Shown here: positions 1 to 12,600 of the stretch, piece by piece
Layout of the letters: the number at the start of each line of letters is the position of its first letter
Numbering within the stretch: position 1 is the first letter of the stretch
Source: Saccoglossus kowalevskii
Taxonomy: Eukaryota; Hemichordata; Enteropneusta; Harrimaniidae
Direction: 5' to 3'
Length of the DNA stretch: 64,000 bases
Assembly: GCF_000003605.2 (NCBI RefSeq)
Contig: NW_003138337.1
Coordinates: forward strand, 71,545-135,544
Translations under genes and position numbers: made by a program
The notes under the pieces: model-generated
What the model was told of the DNA's origin: nothing
The model's database searches: none
What the model saw: the letters and a program-made list of their open reading frames with translations, nothing else

Positions 1-180
1 TTTTCATTGCAGTATGACCCAGTCGACAACAAAAACCTACTTGAACAATGTCAATAAAGTTGAAATTGATGAAACTCTACTATACATTTTAAATATAGTT
101 TTATTTACCAATGTTATTGTATTTTTAACAGGGTTCTATGGAAGATCAGTGTTTTTTCACTGAATTGGCCATTCTGTGTG

Positions 181-216
181 GTCAAACAATGAATAAAATA
201 AATAAATAAAATAAAT
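181..216 (+). repeat. A-rich (AAAT)n tail, probable retroposon 3' end
   Basis: An AATAAA/AAAT-rich run follows a short non-coding stretch just upstream of the first visible exon. Such tails are usual at the 3' end of LINEs and SINEs. No body of an element is recognisable, so the source is inferred. Confidence 0.35.
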
Positions 217-306
217 ACATACTTAACTCTCTGAAAGATAACATCTCCTTCATCAAATCTTAAAATTATCCATCACTATCACTGACACTGGTTACTCTTC
301 TTGTAG

Positions 307-2637
307 GGGTTTGCTGGATGACCATGACTTTCACAAAGCTCTCAGAGACATCCACAAGGAGCCAATACCTTACTTCTGTCAGTTCAGTGAGAGACCACCA
401 CGCAGCACCATGTCAGAACAGCTAAAAATGGAAGAAGATGACGGAAGACCAAAGACTCCTTCACCTACCGATGAAGCAGCCACAATATCAGCTGCTTCAC
501 AGATTGCTACAGAAGACAGGCCAGATTCTAAACAAGTAAGGCAGATTTATTTGCTCTATTTAGGCAAGAAATTTAATAAATTTATTACATTTTGGCTATT
601 TTCATGACAATAATTTATCAATGTTGTAAGGAATAGCTGTAAAGTTTTATAATAAAAAAAAAGTCTATATAAAAATATTTTTTTATTTATTATTAATATT
701 AATAACAGTTTATGAAATTCTTCATTATAAATGTCATGAATTTAAAAAAATTCTAGTAAAACCTGAAAATACACAAAAAATGGCATGGATTTTTGGATTG
801 ATATCTTTCATCTACAATAAAGAATTACTAGAAAAATAAAAAAGTTTGTGGCTACAGGGTACTTACTGTATACTTGTATTGCAATATACTGTAAAATACT
901 TTATTTTCACTTTGAATTAATTTTCGCTATTTTTGCTGAAGGAATGATTCAGTGAAAATAAAATCCAGCTAAAATAAAGTATTTTACAGTATCTGGCTTG
1001 AGAACCATGCGACATATTAACTTTTTTAAGACTAATATTTACTTTCTTATTTCTCTAGAAGAAGCCGCCAAGTGCCACTTCCACTCCGACTGTACGAACA
1101 GTGACACTGAGAGAACCCTCACCCGAAGAAAGCTCTCATCAAACGTCGACTGATGAACATTTAATAGATCGAGAAGAAGGCCAAGATGACCCCTTGGAGG
1201 AGGCTGATCTTCCTGTAGCACCCTCTCCCGAAGAAGATCTGCCAATTGATACAACAGTGGAGGAGGGTCTAGAAGTTGCTGAGAACGTTGTATATCAACA
1301 GAGTCTGAAGGAAGAAAGGCATTTGATGGACAGACAAAACATTAAAAGGTACGACATACTATTTTGATAATTATGTAACAACTCCAGTTCTGATACATGA
1401 CATGTCGGATATTGTGTCCACCTACTATCAGAGAGATTGTCGGTTTGACTCTGGTGGTCAACTGCACATTCAGCAGTGAAAATAGTTATAGTGTTTGTGT
1501 ACTGTTTCCACAGTGCATATATATAAAATTTACATTATCCTTGTTGCAACGAGTAACAATTACGGCAGAATGACTGAACTTACTCTCAAAAAAGGGGCCT
1601 GTGTACTATCACCAATTTATGATTTCACGCTCAAACAGCCCATATGGTGAATTAATTTGCTAATAATACATCAAACTTCGAGCTATTCAAAGTTGAGTTG
1701 CATTTTCAATCGACTGTCGGTGATTCCTTGCTATTAAAATGACTACACATCATCATTTGAGACAACAGGACTGGGCTGAGCTACTGATTATAAAAGTTGG
1801 TACCGATAGTCATGTGGTAACATTGAGTACTTTGTTGGGTTCAGTGTTTGCATCTCACAGACATGCATAGAGTGTGTATGCAAATAAACAAAAAAAATAA
1901 TGTTATTGCTCAGTTTGTGGATGACACCCATATTACTGATTGTCCTCCATCATCGTCAACTTTACAATTTCAACTTCTTCTTCAAAACCGCAAGTCAGAA
2001 TGTTTTCAAATTTGATATGAAAGTACCTTGGATGGTTCTTTCTCAGATTTGTTCATTTCATGTCAAAATCTCAAATTCTCTATTTTTGGTGAATATTTTT
2101 ATGGAGCTACCTCAGCCGACAGGCTGGTTGTTATGTCTGTTTCTCCAGTTTGGCTACTATTTTTAGAAAATGATAGCCCTTATATAAGACACTGTCAACA
2201 TTGTGCTACCAGTGTTCATTTTGAACCCTGCGATGGAATTAATGTTATGTCAAAGCAATACTGATCAACTTAGGTATATTTAGTATGGTTTTACTAAATT
2301 TGAAATTTTTCCATCTTTTTTCAGATTACCTGAATTTGGTTCTATCCTTGAAGCTGTTATAGAGAATGCGATACATAACATTGTATCGGAGGCCAGTTCT
2401 GGACAGATCAACTTAACAGCGCGGCCTAGGATGGTGGCTCTTCCACCGAAACCATCAACATCAAGTCCTGTTACAACAGCCCAAGGAAACGTCCCTCCTA
2501 GTTTGCGCATTAGTGCTACCAGTACACCAATATCAGCTCGAACAAAGACCGAACTTGATTCCGCTAGAACAGAAACACAACGAGCTGAGAGTGCTGGCTC
2601 AAAGGTATCCCATGGAATCTTATCAAGAGTTAGTTAA
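307..2637 (+). CDS. Unrecognised Pro/Ser/Glu-rich protein, last three exons (5' part outside window)
   Basis: Three exons join in frame: 307-535 (acceptor ..cttgtag, donor CAA|gtaagg), 1059-1348 (acceptor ..ttctctag, donor AAG|gtacga) and 2325-2637 (acceptor ..ttttttcag, stop at 2635-2637). About 276 codons are visible; the first exon begins in mid-codon, so the gene starts outside the window. The segment opens with a compact stretch containing HKEPIPYFCQFSE, continues through an acidic Ser/Pro/Glu-rich low-complexity region (EEDLPIDTTVEEG), and ends with a short helical-looking part (SILEAVIENAIHN) and a Ser/Thr/Arg-rich tail. No domain is recognised. In the last exon a second frame stays open to 2710 and also looks protein-like (ends KYIEKFMVVHPEEL), so an extra splice or an assembly indel near 2480-2600 could change the C-terminus. 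Confidence 0.6.
887..991. mobile_element. MITE family T1 copy (CTGTAAAA-type ends, TA target)
   Basis: A 105-bp element with inverted ends TACTGTAAAATACTTTATTT and its complement, lying in intron 1 of the visible gene. The interior carries the family motif TTAATTTTCGCT and its mirror. TA at both ends fits a Tc1/mariner-type TA target, which is an inference from the termini. Confidence 0.65.
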
Positions 2638-2800
2638 AAGTGGAGGAAATCTGGGAATCAGACGTAAATACATTGAAAAATTCATGGTGGTTCATCCAGA
2701 GGAATTGTAGCATCGCATTTCAATATTACACCAAATTTCTTACTAAAAGCAACAAGTTTGTGAATTACGTGAAAAGTTTCGTCTTTACAACTATTTTTAA

Positions 2801-2806
2801 AATAAA
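2801..2806 (+). promoter_or_regulatory. Polyadenylation signal AATAAA for the 5'-most gene
   Basis: AATAAA lies about 165 bp past the stop of the unrecognised gene in T/A-rich sequence. It is the first canonical hexamer after the stop, so it is a reasonable 3' end, but usage is inferred. Confidence 0.4.
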
Positions 2807-2869
2807 ATATCTTGTCTATACTATTATAATATTTTGTAATTTTGATGAAATTTGTAAATATTAATTGTT

Positions 2870-5100
2870 GACTTATCTATAATAATAATCGCTCTATATA
2901 TACTTTGCATTTAACCACTGGTATATTTGGAAACAGCAGTGTTCTTATCTTTATAGTTGTGTAGCAATTTTTATACAAGCTGGTTCATTGCATACATTCC
3001 AATGCATAATATGGTAACAGAGATTGTCTGGAAGCAAACCTGTATTGCACACTGTATATTATTATTAAGCCGTGCATCTCTGTGATTTCTTGTGGTTTGT
3101 TTTGCAATACTTGTATCCCCGGGCCATATATCCTTTCCGTTACAAGTTTAACACCGTATCTTGTATGTCTCTTAAAGTAAGAACGCATATTTGATGTGTG
3201 TGTCGTGAAGCACAAGTATCAGGAACACCTGGCTGCATGAACAAGCCGAGATGTGTGCTATGCAGACACTTGTAGTGAATATTTGTACCCCTTGGCAAGT
3301 ATTACCAGTGCTGTTTACCTCTGTACACGAGTGCAGCATTCCCATCAGGCTGTATGCCATAAACAAAAGTTTACCTTGTGTTGCCTGTAGAGGGCAGTTA
3401 TACGACAATTCTTACAATTATCCAGTCTGGTATATGTGCTATACCCAGTGAGTTGATTCATACTTTTGTATTTGTTTTATGTGTACAATAAATCTAACCA
3501 TACTGTGGATATATCTCTACACTGTTATTGATGAATGGTGTCATGGCTCAACATTATGATTGAATAACAACTACCCGGTAGTAACCGCAAGTCTGGCACC
3601 CTCATTGTTTCCTGTGGAAGAGGCCTCAGAAAGATGCTCCTGGAAAAATCAATTTATTATCAAAGGTTTAACTCGTTTCCAGAGACGAATCCTGTATCCA
3701 ACATACTCTGAAGGGTTTCAGGGAATCATGCAATTTTATTACCCTTTGCTAAATATGTTCCATCGCTCCGCAAAACATCAATAATTGTTAGCAGAATATG
3801 TAATTCTCATCAGTCAAACTGGTTACCATTTTGTTTTCTAATTTTTTTCTGTCACACTAATGTTATAGATCAAAATGTTTTTATGGTGGGGAGATGGCTA
3901 TGAGAAGGTTTTATCTGACTGAAAAACAAATCTAAATTACGAGGACACAAGTCAAATTAGGAAACAATATTTAGTATAGAGTTCTGCAATGGAGCATTCT
4001 GTGTGGTTTAGAAATTCTTGGTAGATTTTAACATATAGTTAATAAAAGCATCTCTGATTCCAACATATATATAAATGTGTGTGCGCCACAAAAATACTAA
4101 TCAGAAACAGTGTCGTCCCCTATCAACAACAGGATTGTCATGAGCATGTGCAACTAGTGACACATGGTGGAATTCTGTATGGCTTGATTAATAAATTACA
4201 TACACACCACTCTACTGATGTTCTCCGACATGCACCATCTGAATAACATCGTCGCATTCATGGAAAGCAAACGTACATTCTGATAACTGACTGATCACAT
4301 TTGATTCAGCGTATTAATTGGTTGAATATACACTTTGTTTTCGGACATTTTTACTTTCTCTTCTGCCCATATAGGTAACATTTGGATAACCAAGTATATG
4401 TTTATTTCAGAATACCATGTTTATGTCAGAATACCATCGACAGTGTGAGCAAAAAGTACTTTGAACTGTTGCCAGTTACGATCAGACTTCACAAAAAAAA
4501 AAAGATACTTTAAATCATACACAAATAATTTAAAAGACAAATTTTCTTGAATGTTATATTATTTACACTTTATTTTCATTTCTATAAAACTATTGAAAAA
4601 ATAAATAAAAACAAATACATGAAATAGATTATAAAACCAATTAAGTAGAAATTAAAAACAAAATAGTACAGTATTTGCTTTACTTGTAGCAATACCGTTT
4701 CTCTTTTTCACTCCATAACCCAATCAATGTCCACAGATAAATAATCAATAAATACGTATTTTTAAAAAGTGGACATTTTTTATTTATTTGAACACCAGAT
4801 TTTTTTAATCAGAATCACAACTTTCATCAGATACATTGGACGGCTTTTACACAGTGGATCATAAAAGGTATGGAAGGTCAGAATAACTGTCTTTTATTTC
4901 TTTAATTTTAAAAAAGCACTGGAGGAAATCACTCGGTGATACCTTCAAGGGTCCCATGTGATATAGATACATCAATGAATCACTATTCAAACTTGGTAGC
5001 CACTCAAATAGTCACCACCAAGAAAGCAGGGAAAGAGTCAACCAGCAGCAATCTGCTAATCTTTTGAAATTATTATTTCTGTGTGTGTACAAGCAGCTTC
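2870..5100. other. Intergenic DNA without a recognisable gene
   Basis: Open frames here are short, lack splice-site framing and show no family resemblance. AT-rich unique sequence with poly-A runs. An AATAAA occurs at about 3486 but no gene could be attached to it. Confidence 0.5.
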
Positions 5101-5102
5101 TT

Positions 5103-5802
5103 TCTGATCTATCTCATTAAATCTTTGACTGTCATTCTATCTTGCTAAATCAGTGAATGTAGATCTAACTAAATCAGTGACTGTTCAATTATCTCACTGA
5201 ATCAGTGACTGTTGATCTATCTAAATCAGTGACTGTTGATCTAACTAAATCAGTGACTGTTGAATTATCTCACTAAAATCAGTGACTGTTGATCTATCTC
5301 GCTAAATCAGTGACTGTTGATCTAACTAAATCAGTGACTGTTGAATTATCTCACTAAAATCAGTGACTGTTGATCTATCTCGCTAAATCGGTGACTGTTG
5401 ATATATCTCACTAAATCAGTGACTTGCTCTATCTCACTAAATCAGTGACTGTTGATATATCTCACTACATCAGTGACTGTTGATATATCTCACTAAATCA
5501 GTGACTTGCTCTATCTCACTAAATCAGTGACTGTTGAATTATCTCACTAAAATCAGTGACTGTTGATCTATCTCGCTAAATTAGTGACTGTTGATATATC
5601 TCACTAAATCAATGACTTGCTCTATTTCACTAAATCAGTGACTGTTGATCTATCTCACTAAATCAGTGACTGTTGATCTAACTAAATCAGTGACTGTTGA
5701 TCTATCTCACTAAATCAGTGACTGTTGATCTATCTCACTAAATCAGTGACTGTTGATCTATCTCACTAAATCAGTGACTGTTGATCTACCTCACTAAATC
5801 AG
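5103..5802. repeat. Minisatellite, 24-28 bp units with AAATCAGTGACTGTTGATCT core
   Basis: About 25 tandem units over 700 bp. Units of 28, 26 and 24 bp alternate, differing in whether the spacer after the core reads CTATCTCACT, GCTCTATCTCACT or CTAACT. Copies in the centre are nearly identical and those at both edges are degenerate, the usual pattern of unequal exchange. It lies between two convergent genes and overlaps no coding exon. Confidence 0.9.
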
Positions 5803-6061
5803 CACCTACCAATAAAGATTCATATCACTAAATCATATTCTTTGAATCAGTAACTCTTGATCCTACAGTGATTCAATGACTTTCAAAATACCAAACACCT
5901 GAATATTAAGTAATCATGGTAACTACACATGTTTGGTAAATGATGATGAATTTGGATGTTAAGTTGGATAATTAATATTAGTTGGTGGAACAGTAAATTG
6001 ATAAATGTTAAAAGTACCGCAACTAAATGTACATCATTTTAAAACACCTGTAAATGACTGT

Positions 6062-6170
6062 TACTGTAAAATACATTATTTTAGCTGGAATTCATTTTCA
6101 CGGAAAAGGTTTTTTTGGACGTTTGTATGGAGTTTATTTTTACTGATTGTTGATGACTTGAATAGCACAA
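6062..6170. mobile_element. MITE family T1, left-end fragment
   Basis: Starts TACTGTAAAATACATTATTT followed by AGCTGGAATTCATTTTC, matching the left end of T1 copies elsewhere (44935). The right inverted end is not found, so the copy is truncated or decayed. Confidence 0.5.
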
Positions 6171-6696
6171 ATGAATTACATATTTTGCGATATTTAATTA
6201 CTTAGCAGAATAATTTAAAAGAAATTTGGATTAACATTTTACTGTGATGCACATCAAAAGCATGACATGAAGTTCAACTGACAGGTGATATTTCAACAAT
6301 ATTAAATGTTCATCTCCCACTAAAAACTATTGGACAAATTATTATTGATATTACGTGAAATTAAATGCTTTTTAGTACATTGATATAAATTTTTTAAATA
6401 CATTTAGACAATTTCACAGATATACAAGATGGAATGCCTTTGATTACTGAACTGACAATTCACATCTGGTAATAATCTAAGAAATCCAACAGATTAGGCA
6501 AGAAACGGATACTGGATTGGTATGATTGGCATACTCAGTTAACTTCCCAGGGATGTATCTCAGTGTTAATTTAAAGTTAGTTCTGACAACTTTGAACACC
6601 ACCTTGATTGTATTTGCAATATTGAGAATTACTACAAAGTGATAAAAAACTTCACTGAGTTTTTAGAAGATATGACATGTGAGAAAATAAACACGC

Positions 6697-9600
6697 TCAG
6701 ACTCCATGCTGACGTTCGTTCATTTCAGCCTCGCCTTGGCTATCCCAGAGCGGTTCATCACTCTTCTTAAGGTGATCTGAAAGCAATATAGAAAGTTGAA
6801 GGTTTATACCATCTGAACCAAGTACAGTGTGCTTCACAGGGGGCTTTTGTATGGGTAATCAAAAAGTTCCTAAGGTTTTATAAAGAAGACAAAAAAAAGC
6901 TATAGAAAGTACCACATGGATGATTTGAACTGATGGCAACGACACCTAATAGCAGAGTGACACAGCCAAACATGACTCACTCCAAAAAAAAGGATCCTTG
7001 AGGCAGTTGTAGCTGAATTCAAATTGTGTACTACAAAACATGTTACATATATGCAATGCATTATGGGATAAAACCTATTATTGCTCTGAAAACTCATTAA
7101 GTTAAATTTAAATTTTCTTAAAAGTTTTCACAATATTAGGATTCAAATGAATAATAATAATATACAACATTTTCTTCTCATGTCACAAAGCAAAATTTTG
7201 AGATATGAAGAAATAATGTCACCATATAAAACAGTATATAAAATACTAGTTTTGATCATTTTCCATGATATTTTTGGGTTCGTCTCTCAAAATAATTTAT
7301 GGTGATACAAATTTTGTTCTCCATTTCAATATCCTGATGGCATGAACCCATAATAATGAAAATATGACAAACATGACATAATCTACAAATTTGATTTAAA
7401 CCACCTATAACTTATTCTACACCAACCCAACACGACCAATTGATACTCCTTAACTCGATAGTACAATGAAAGATGTCATTTACCAGCAGCAAATACATCT
7501 GATATAATTAATACTTATCAAAGGAAAACTAAAAAAATTTTGGTGGAGTAAATTAAGGAAATAGAACATGTCAAAGTAAATGTCATACAAAAAAAAATTA
7601 CCTAATGTGTGATAACACATTTGACAAAAATTCATATTCCATACATTTAATATGAGCAGTATAAAAATCTAATACACGTAATTTTTCTTTCATTGAAACC
7701 CTTAGTTTTTTGAACACATACCTTGTGTGTAGTCTGTTGTTGATGTCAATGATATGATAATCCAGCCAATGACAGATCCTATAACTCTCATTAAGTTAAG
7801 TATTCTCCATACATAGAGTCTATATTTGGAATCTTCACCTTCTGGCCTGTAATTCCAAAAACAGATTCATAAATCTGTGCAAAGCAAGAACCACCAGCAT
7901 ACTATTGCCTCAAGTGCAAAATGCGTACAACGTTTGAAATTTGTGGTGGATGAAGGTCATCGTCATGGATACCCTGTCCGATTTTTTTTTGCTGCTTGAA
8001 GAAGTTCAATGAAGCCCCGGAAAATACTGACAATTTAAGAATGACAGTGTATTGACACATGGTATATCACATACTTTGTGGCCAGGGTACCTGGCAGAGC
8101 TACATAATACACACTCCATATCAAATCAAATCAAACCATAGTTTTTAGGAAAATACAAACAAGGAATAATTTTGAAAATGTTGCACATAAATTATGATAT
8201 ACAAAAAATTCCAAATGTGAATAGAGTCTTGTACTACTTACCACAATGGCTCTTCTAAACACTCAGAATCACTGAAATAAGTAAAAAAAACTTTAATTAA
8301 TCTCCAACTGAAAATGAATGGAATATGGAACGAGGCCTGTGTCTTTGTTTGCCATCATGTTAAACTAACTGATGGGTTCATACAAGCACATTTCTGTTGT
8401 GAGTCCTGACAACAAAATACAATGTTTAGTACTGTAAAATACATTATTTTGGCAAAATTAATATGTTAACGAGTTTTAAATACAGGGGAGCTAGTGGGCC
8501 CTTTGGGAGGTCAGTGATTTAAAGGTCAAATCTGCATATTTCAATTGTGACCAATCATATGGACTATGCTGCCCTATTAGCATAAATAAATAAACTATCT
8601 GTTTGCCAGCAATTTTTAATTTAGTATTCAGTTCACATTTACATAGCATTTGCATAAATTTGCATATTCCTTGTGAAAACACTGGTTTCTTAGTTCATAG
8701 TGCTTTAGTAATAAACTACCCCCTATATGGATCCAATACATCTATGTGTATATGTGCATTATTCTCTTTGACCTCCCAAACTGTCTGTCCTATTGCTGCG
8801 GTGCAGTGCCCTCACAGGCCATACCTGGATTTAAGGCAAAGTTAATATGTTAACGAGTTTTAAATACAGGGGAGCTAGTGGGCCCTTTGGGAGGTCAGTG
8901 ATTTAAAGGTCAAATCTGCATATTTCAATTGTGACCAATCATATGGACTATGCTGCCCTATTAGCATAAATAAATAAACTATCTGTTTGCCAGCAATTTT
9001 TAATTTAGTACTCAGTTCGCATTGCCAAGCCAGCCACAGACGTCGTGTTTTTTCTCTCCCACCCACACCACCCTCTTTCACATGGGTAGGTCATGATATT
9101 TACCATGGGTGTGCGATTCCTTTTATTTCTAAGTCTTGCAATGTCAAAGCCAGTTGATTGCTTTTTCTTACTTTACCAATGATCAACATAGGTTGATTGC
9201 TGTATTAGCTTTATTAAGAACCAACACAGGTTGAGCTATGTTTTCTTTTAAAAATTTTCCAATAATCAACACAGGTTGATTGCTGTCTTTTAGCCTTTTA
9301 TTAATAATCAACACAGGTTGATTAGTATGTCTCTTTTAAACTCCAAGGGGAACTTTAGTCCATTAGTTTAGTTTGTAGTTTTTAGATATGTACGTTACAA
9401 GTGTTTTCAAAGTCAGCATGTTCACATTTACATAGCATTTGCATGAATTTGCATATTCCTTGTGAAAACACTGGTTTCTTAGTTCATAGTGCTTTAGTAA
9501 TAAACTACCCCCTATATGGATCCAAGACATCTATGTGTATGTGTGCATTATTCTCTTTGACCTCCCAAACTGCCTGTCCCTATTGCTGCGGTGCAGTGCC

Positions 9601-12600
9601 CTCACAGGCCATACCTGGATTTAAAGCTGGAATTAATTTTCGCTGAATCGACTTTTTGAGTGTTTTGTATGGAATTTATTTTCCCTGATTTTTGATGAGT
9701 TGAATGTAGAATATAGGATATAAAATTAATTCCAAGCGAAAATAAAGTATTCCACAGTAAGTGGAAAATCAATATAGCAAATCAATTATAAGAAATAGTT
9801 TGTTACATGTATAACAACCACTAGAGGGAGCATTCTGAAAGTCAAAATAGTTCATATTTCATATTGTCTCAAACTCAAATATAAGCTTGCAACAATAATC
9901 TTGTAACCAATAGTTACAGTCAATGTTGAAATACATACCATAGAGGGGGATCTGTAGTGCCATATAAACCAATCCTATCATCTAATGCTGCTGTGCTGAC
10001 GGAGAATATCAACGTTATCAAATAAACTGAAATAATAAATATAATGGATCACGTCAGCAGACAATTATCTGTTTTGCTTTTATACAATGTGTTAACTTTA
10101 GATGTTCAAACTGGTTTACAGGTACAAATTATTGACTGCAGGTAATAATGTAAACCCATCAGCAAACATTTTCTAATATAGTCATACTGTTAATTTTGTA
10201 ACTCACCAAGAATTGAAATAGCACCAGACTGGAATGTTATAAGCCCTTTGAAGAATTTTCGATTTGGTCTTGCTAAATCATACCTGAAATGTAAATTATT
10301 ATTAGTGTACACATACATATGTCACTGCAATGGTTATGAGATACCGGGCCTAGAGGTTTTCACTCAAATGCTTTGCATGTAGGCATTTGGTATATTACAT
10401 TTTTGGTAATTCTTTTTTTTTTTGAGGCAGTTTTATGTTCTGTAACATCTTTTTTTATTTTTTTATGTTACTTAAAGTTGAGAAAGTTGGTCATAAATCA
10501 CATAAATCGTTCATTGGTTTATTATGTAATATCATGAAGCTACTGACACATGGTACCATAGAACAATTCCATAGAATACAAGTAATAAAGAAAATTTCTA
10601 TTTTTTGACACTTTTTAAAACTAATTTTTTTTAAATAATCGAGGACAACAAAAAGTACCTTATCATTAACAATATTTGTTTTCAGCCTATGTCACCAGTC
10701 TACAATTTGAGATATGACATAATATTTCTGCCATAGAAGCCTATGGTAAAAGCATTAAATTTTGGTATTATTGTTTCTATAGCCCTGAATTTCAAGTTTT
10801 TTAATACATTGCTGTTTAGTTGTAATATATGACCTTTACTGTTTTTTTGAGAAAGGAAAAAAAAAAATGTTTTACACAGTTCATTAACAAAAATACTGTT
10901 TACAAACTAATTTTCGTGGCGATTTTTACGTTCAGAGATGAATTTTTTTTTCCATCGCAAACTTAACAGCTGCAGCATCAGATGTAAACAAAGGCAAGCG
11001 TTCTAATGAGAAGGCAGCGAATACGATAATCTGGATTGCCTTCAATGTTGTTGACGTTGTTTTACCTCGCAATAAAAGAATTTTAGAATATTGAGTGCAT
11101 ATACACATGTACATTTCAAAATGAATACAAACATTTATATAAGGCTAAATTCTACTGTTTTTGATGCAAGTTATATAATACTAGTAATGAATCTTACCGA
11201 TCAAATGCTGACACTGCACACACCGCCAGTAAGAAATAATACATACACATCGCAGGGACGGATAATTTATAATAGTTCTGTAGGAAATTAATATCACCCT
11301 CACGGTCGATACTTTCTTCCCCTTCACTCAGGGAATATACCACGATACACTGCCACAGTGCGAATCCAGCCAACAGACCGTGACAAAATAACGATATGGT
11401 CATTGTAGCTCGATGAACAGACTGAAAATAGGACAAAGAATGGGTAAGTGCGGTCAACGTTTAGTAACGTTATATTCCAACACCCAGAAACTAGGATATA
11501 CTGTGTTTTCTACATTTGTATTTATATTGTGAACCATTTAATTCCATCACTAGAAATAGACAAAAGATGCAAATGGCCACTGAGGTCTTGCTGATAGCGA
11601 GGTAGCCCCAGGAGTTTTTCCCTCTCAAATTATACATGATTCTGGAGAGAATGAAATACTATTTGTGAGACAAAAACAATTAATTTGGCTTTTAACTTAT
11701 TGACAGCCATTTGAGTCTAAAGTCTGAATTTTCAAAAGTGATTAAATTAAAGATACAATATGGATAGACAAAAACAAATATTTTTTTTTAATAGTGTTGT
11801 TTGATAGCACATGTTCATAACCGGGATTGGATTATAATATATTGCAAATTAAAAACGTTTTTATCACACAGCAATATTTGTCTGATGAAAAATGATGCAT
11901 GTGTCACAAGTACACATGTATGTTAAAAAAGGCGAGCCTTTTATCGAATGAATACTTAGCTGTGGGTTGGAAAAAAAACGTTTTTTAATAGTTCATGTTA
12001 AATCATAATTAATGTTTTCACAGACTCTCAGTGTCAAACAGCGATAATAAAAATGTTGTGTTCATTTTCATATTGTATCTTTGAGGACCAGTGAAATGTT
12101 GATCACCACAAAAACTAGGGTACTGGTACAAAAATCACCACCGTGCTAGGGATCTGTAAGGCAATGTAAAATTTAAAATGCTTCAAAATTTTAAGACGTT
12201 CTAGAAAAGTAAAAATTTTAAAAAAAGGTTGAACTAAAGTTTGGGTGGGAAAATAATCATGTTCAAATACTGTGGAATACTTATTTTCACTGAAAAGGCG
12301 TTTTGGGCGTTTTGTATGGAATTTATTTTGACTGATTTTTGATGAGTGTAATTGTATTTTATTTTTATCACGGAATCACCCCTCCAGCGAAAATAAAGTA
12401 TTCTACAGTAGTTAGAACTAAACATGCTCATGATAATATTACTTTCAAGTTAAAGAATGGTGGTCGTCATGCAGAGTTCTATTAAATATGGGACTCATAG
12501 CGTTGTAGATAATACATGTAGAATACTAGTATATTGTTTATTTATACAAAATTCCAACAACATGCTGCTCAACGATCATCGTCCCTTAAAAAAAACATAC

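Larger units (their letters stand above)
8430..9759. mobile_element. T1 MITE split by a tandem 384-bp duplication
   Basis: The left 21 bp of a T1 element (8430-8450) and its remaining right part (9625-9759, starting AGCTGGAATTAATTTTC and ending CACAGTA) are separated by two tandem units, 8451-8834 and 8835-9624. Placed side by side, the T1 pieces restore the junction seen at 44935. All of it lies in a TMEM237 intron between exons 8242-8271 and 9939-10026. Confidence 0.7.

Noticed and set aside
5103-5802. Possible CRISPR-like array
   Set aside because: Units are contiguous and nearly identical with no unique spacers, in a eukaryotic context; it is a minisatellite.
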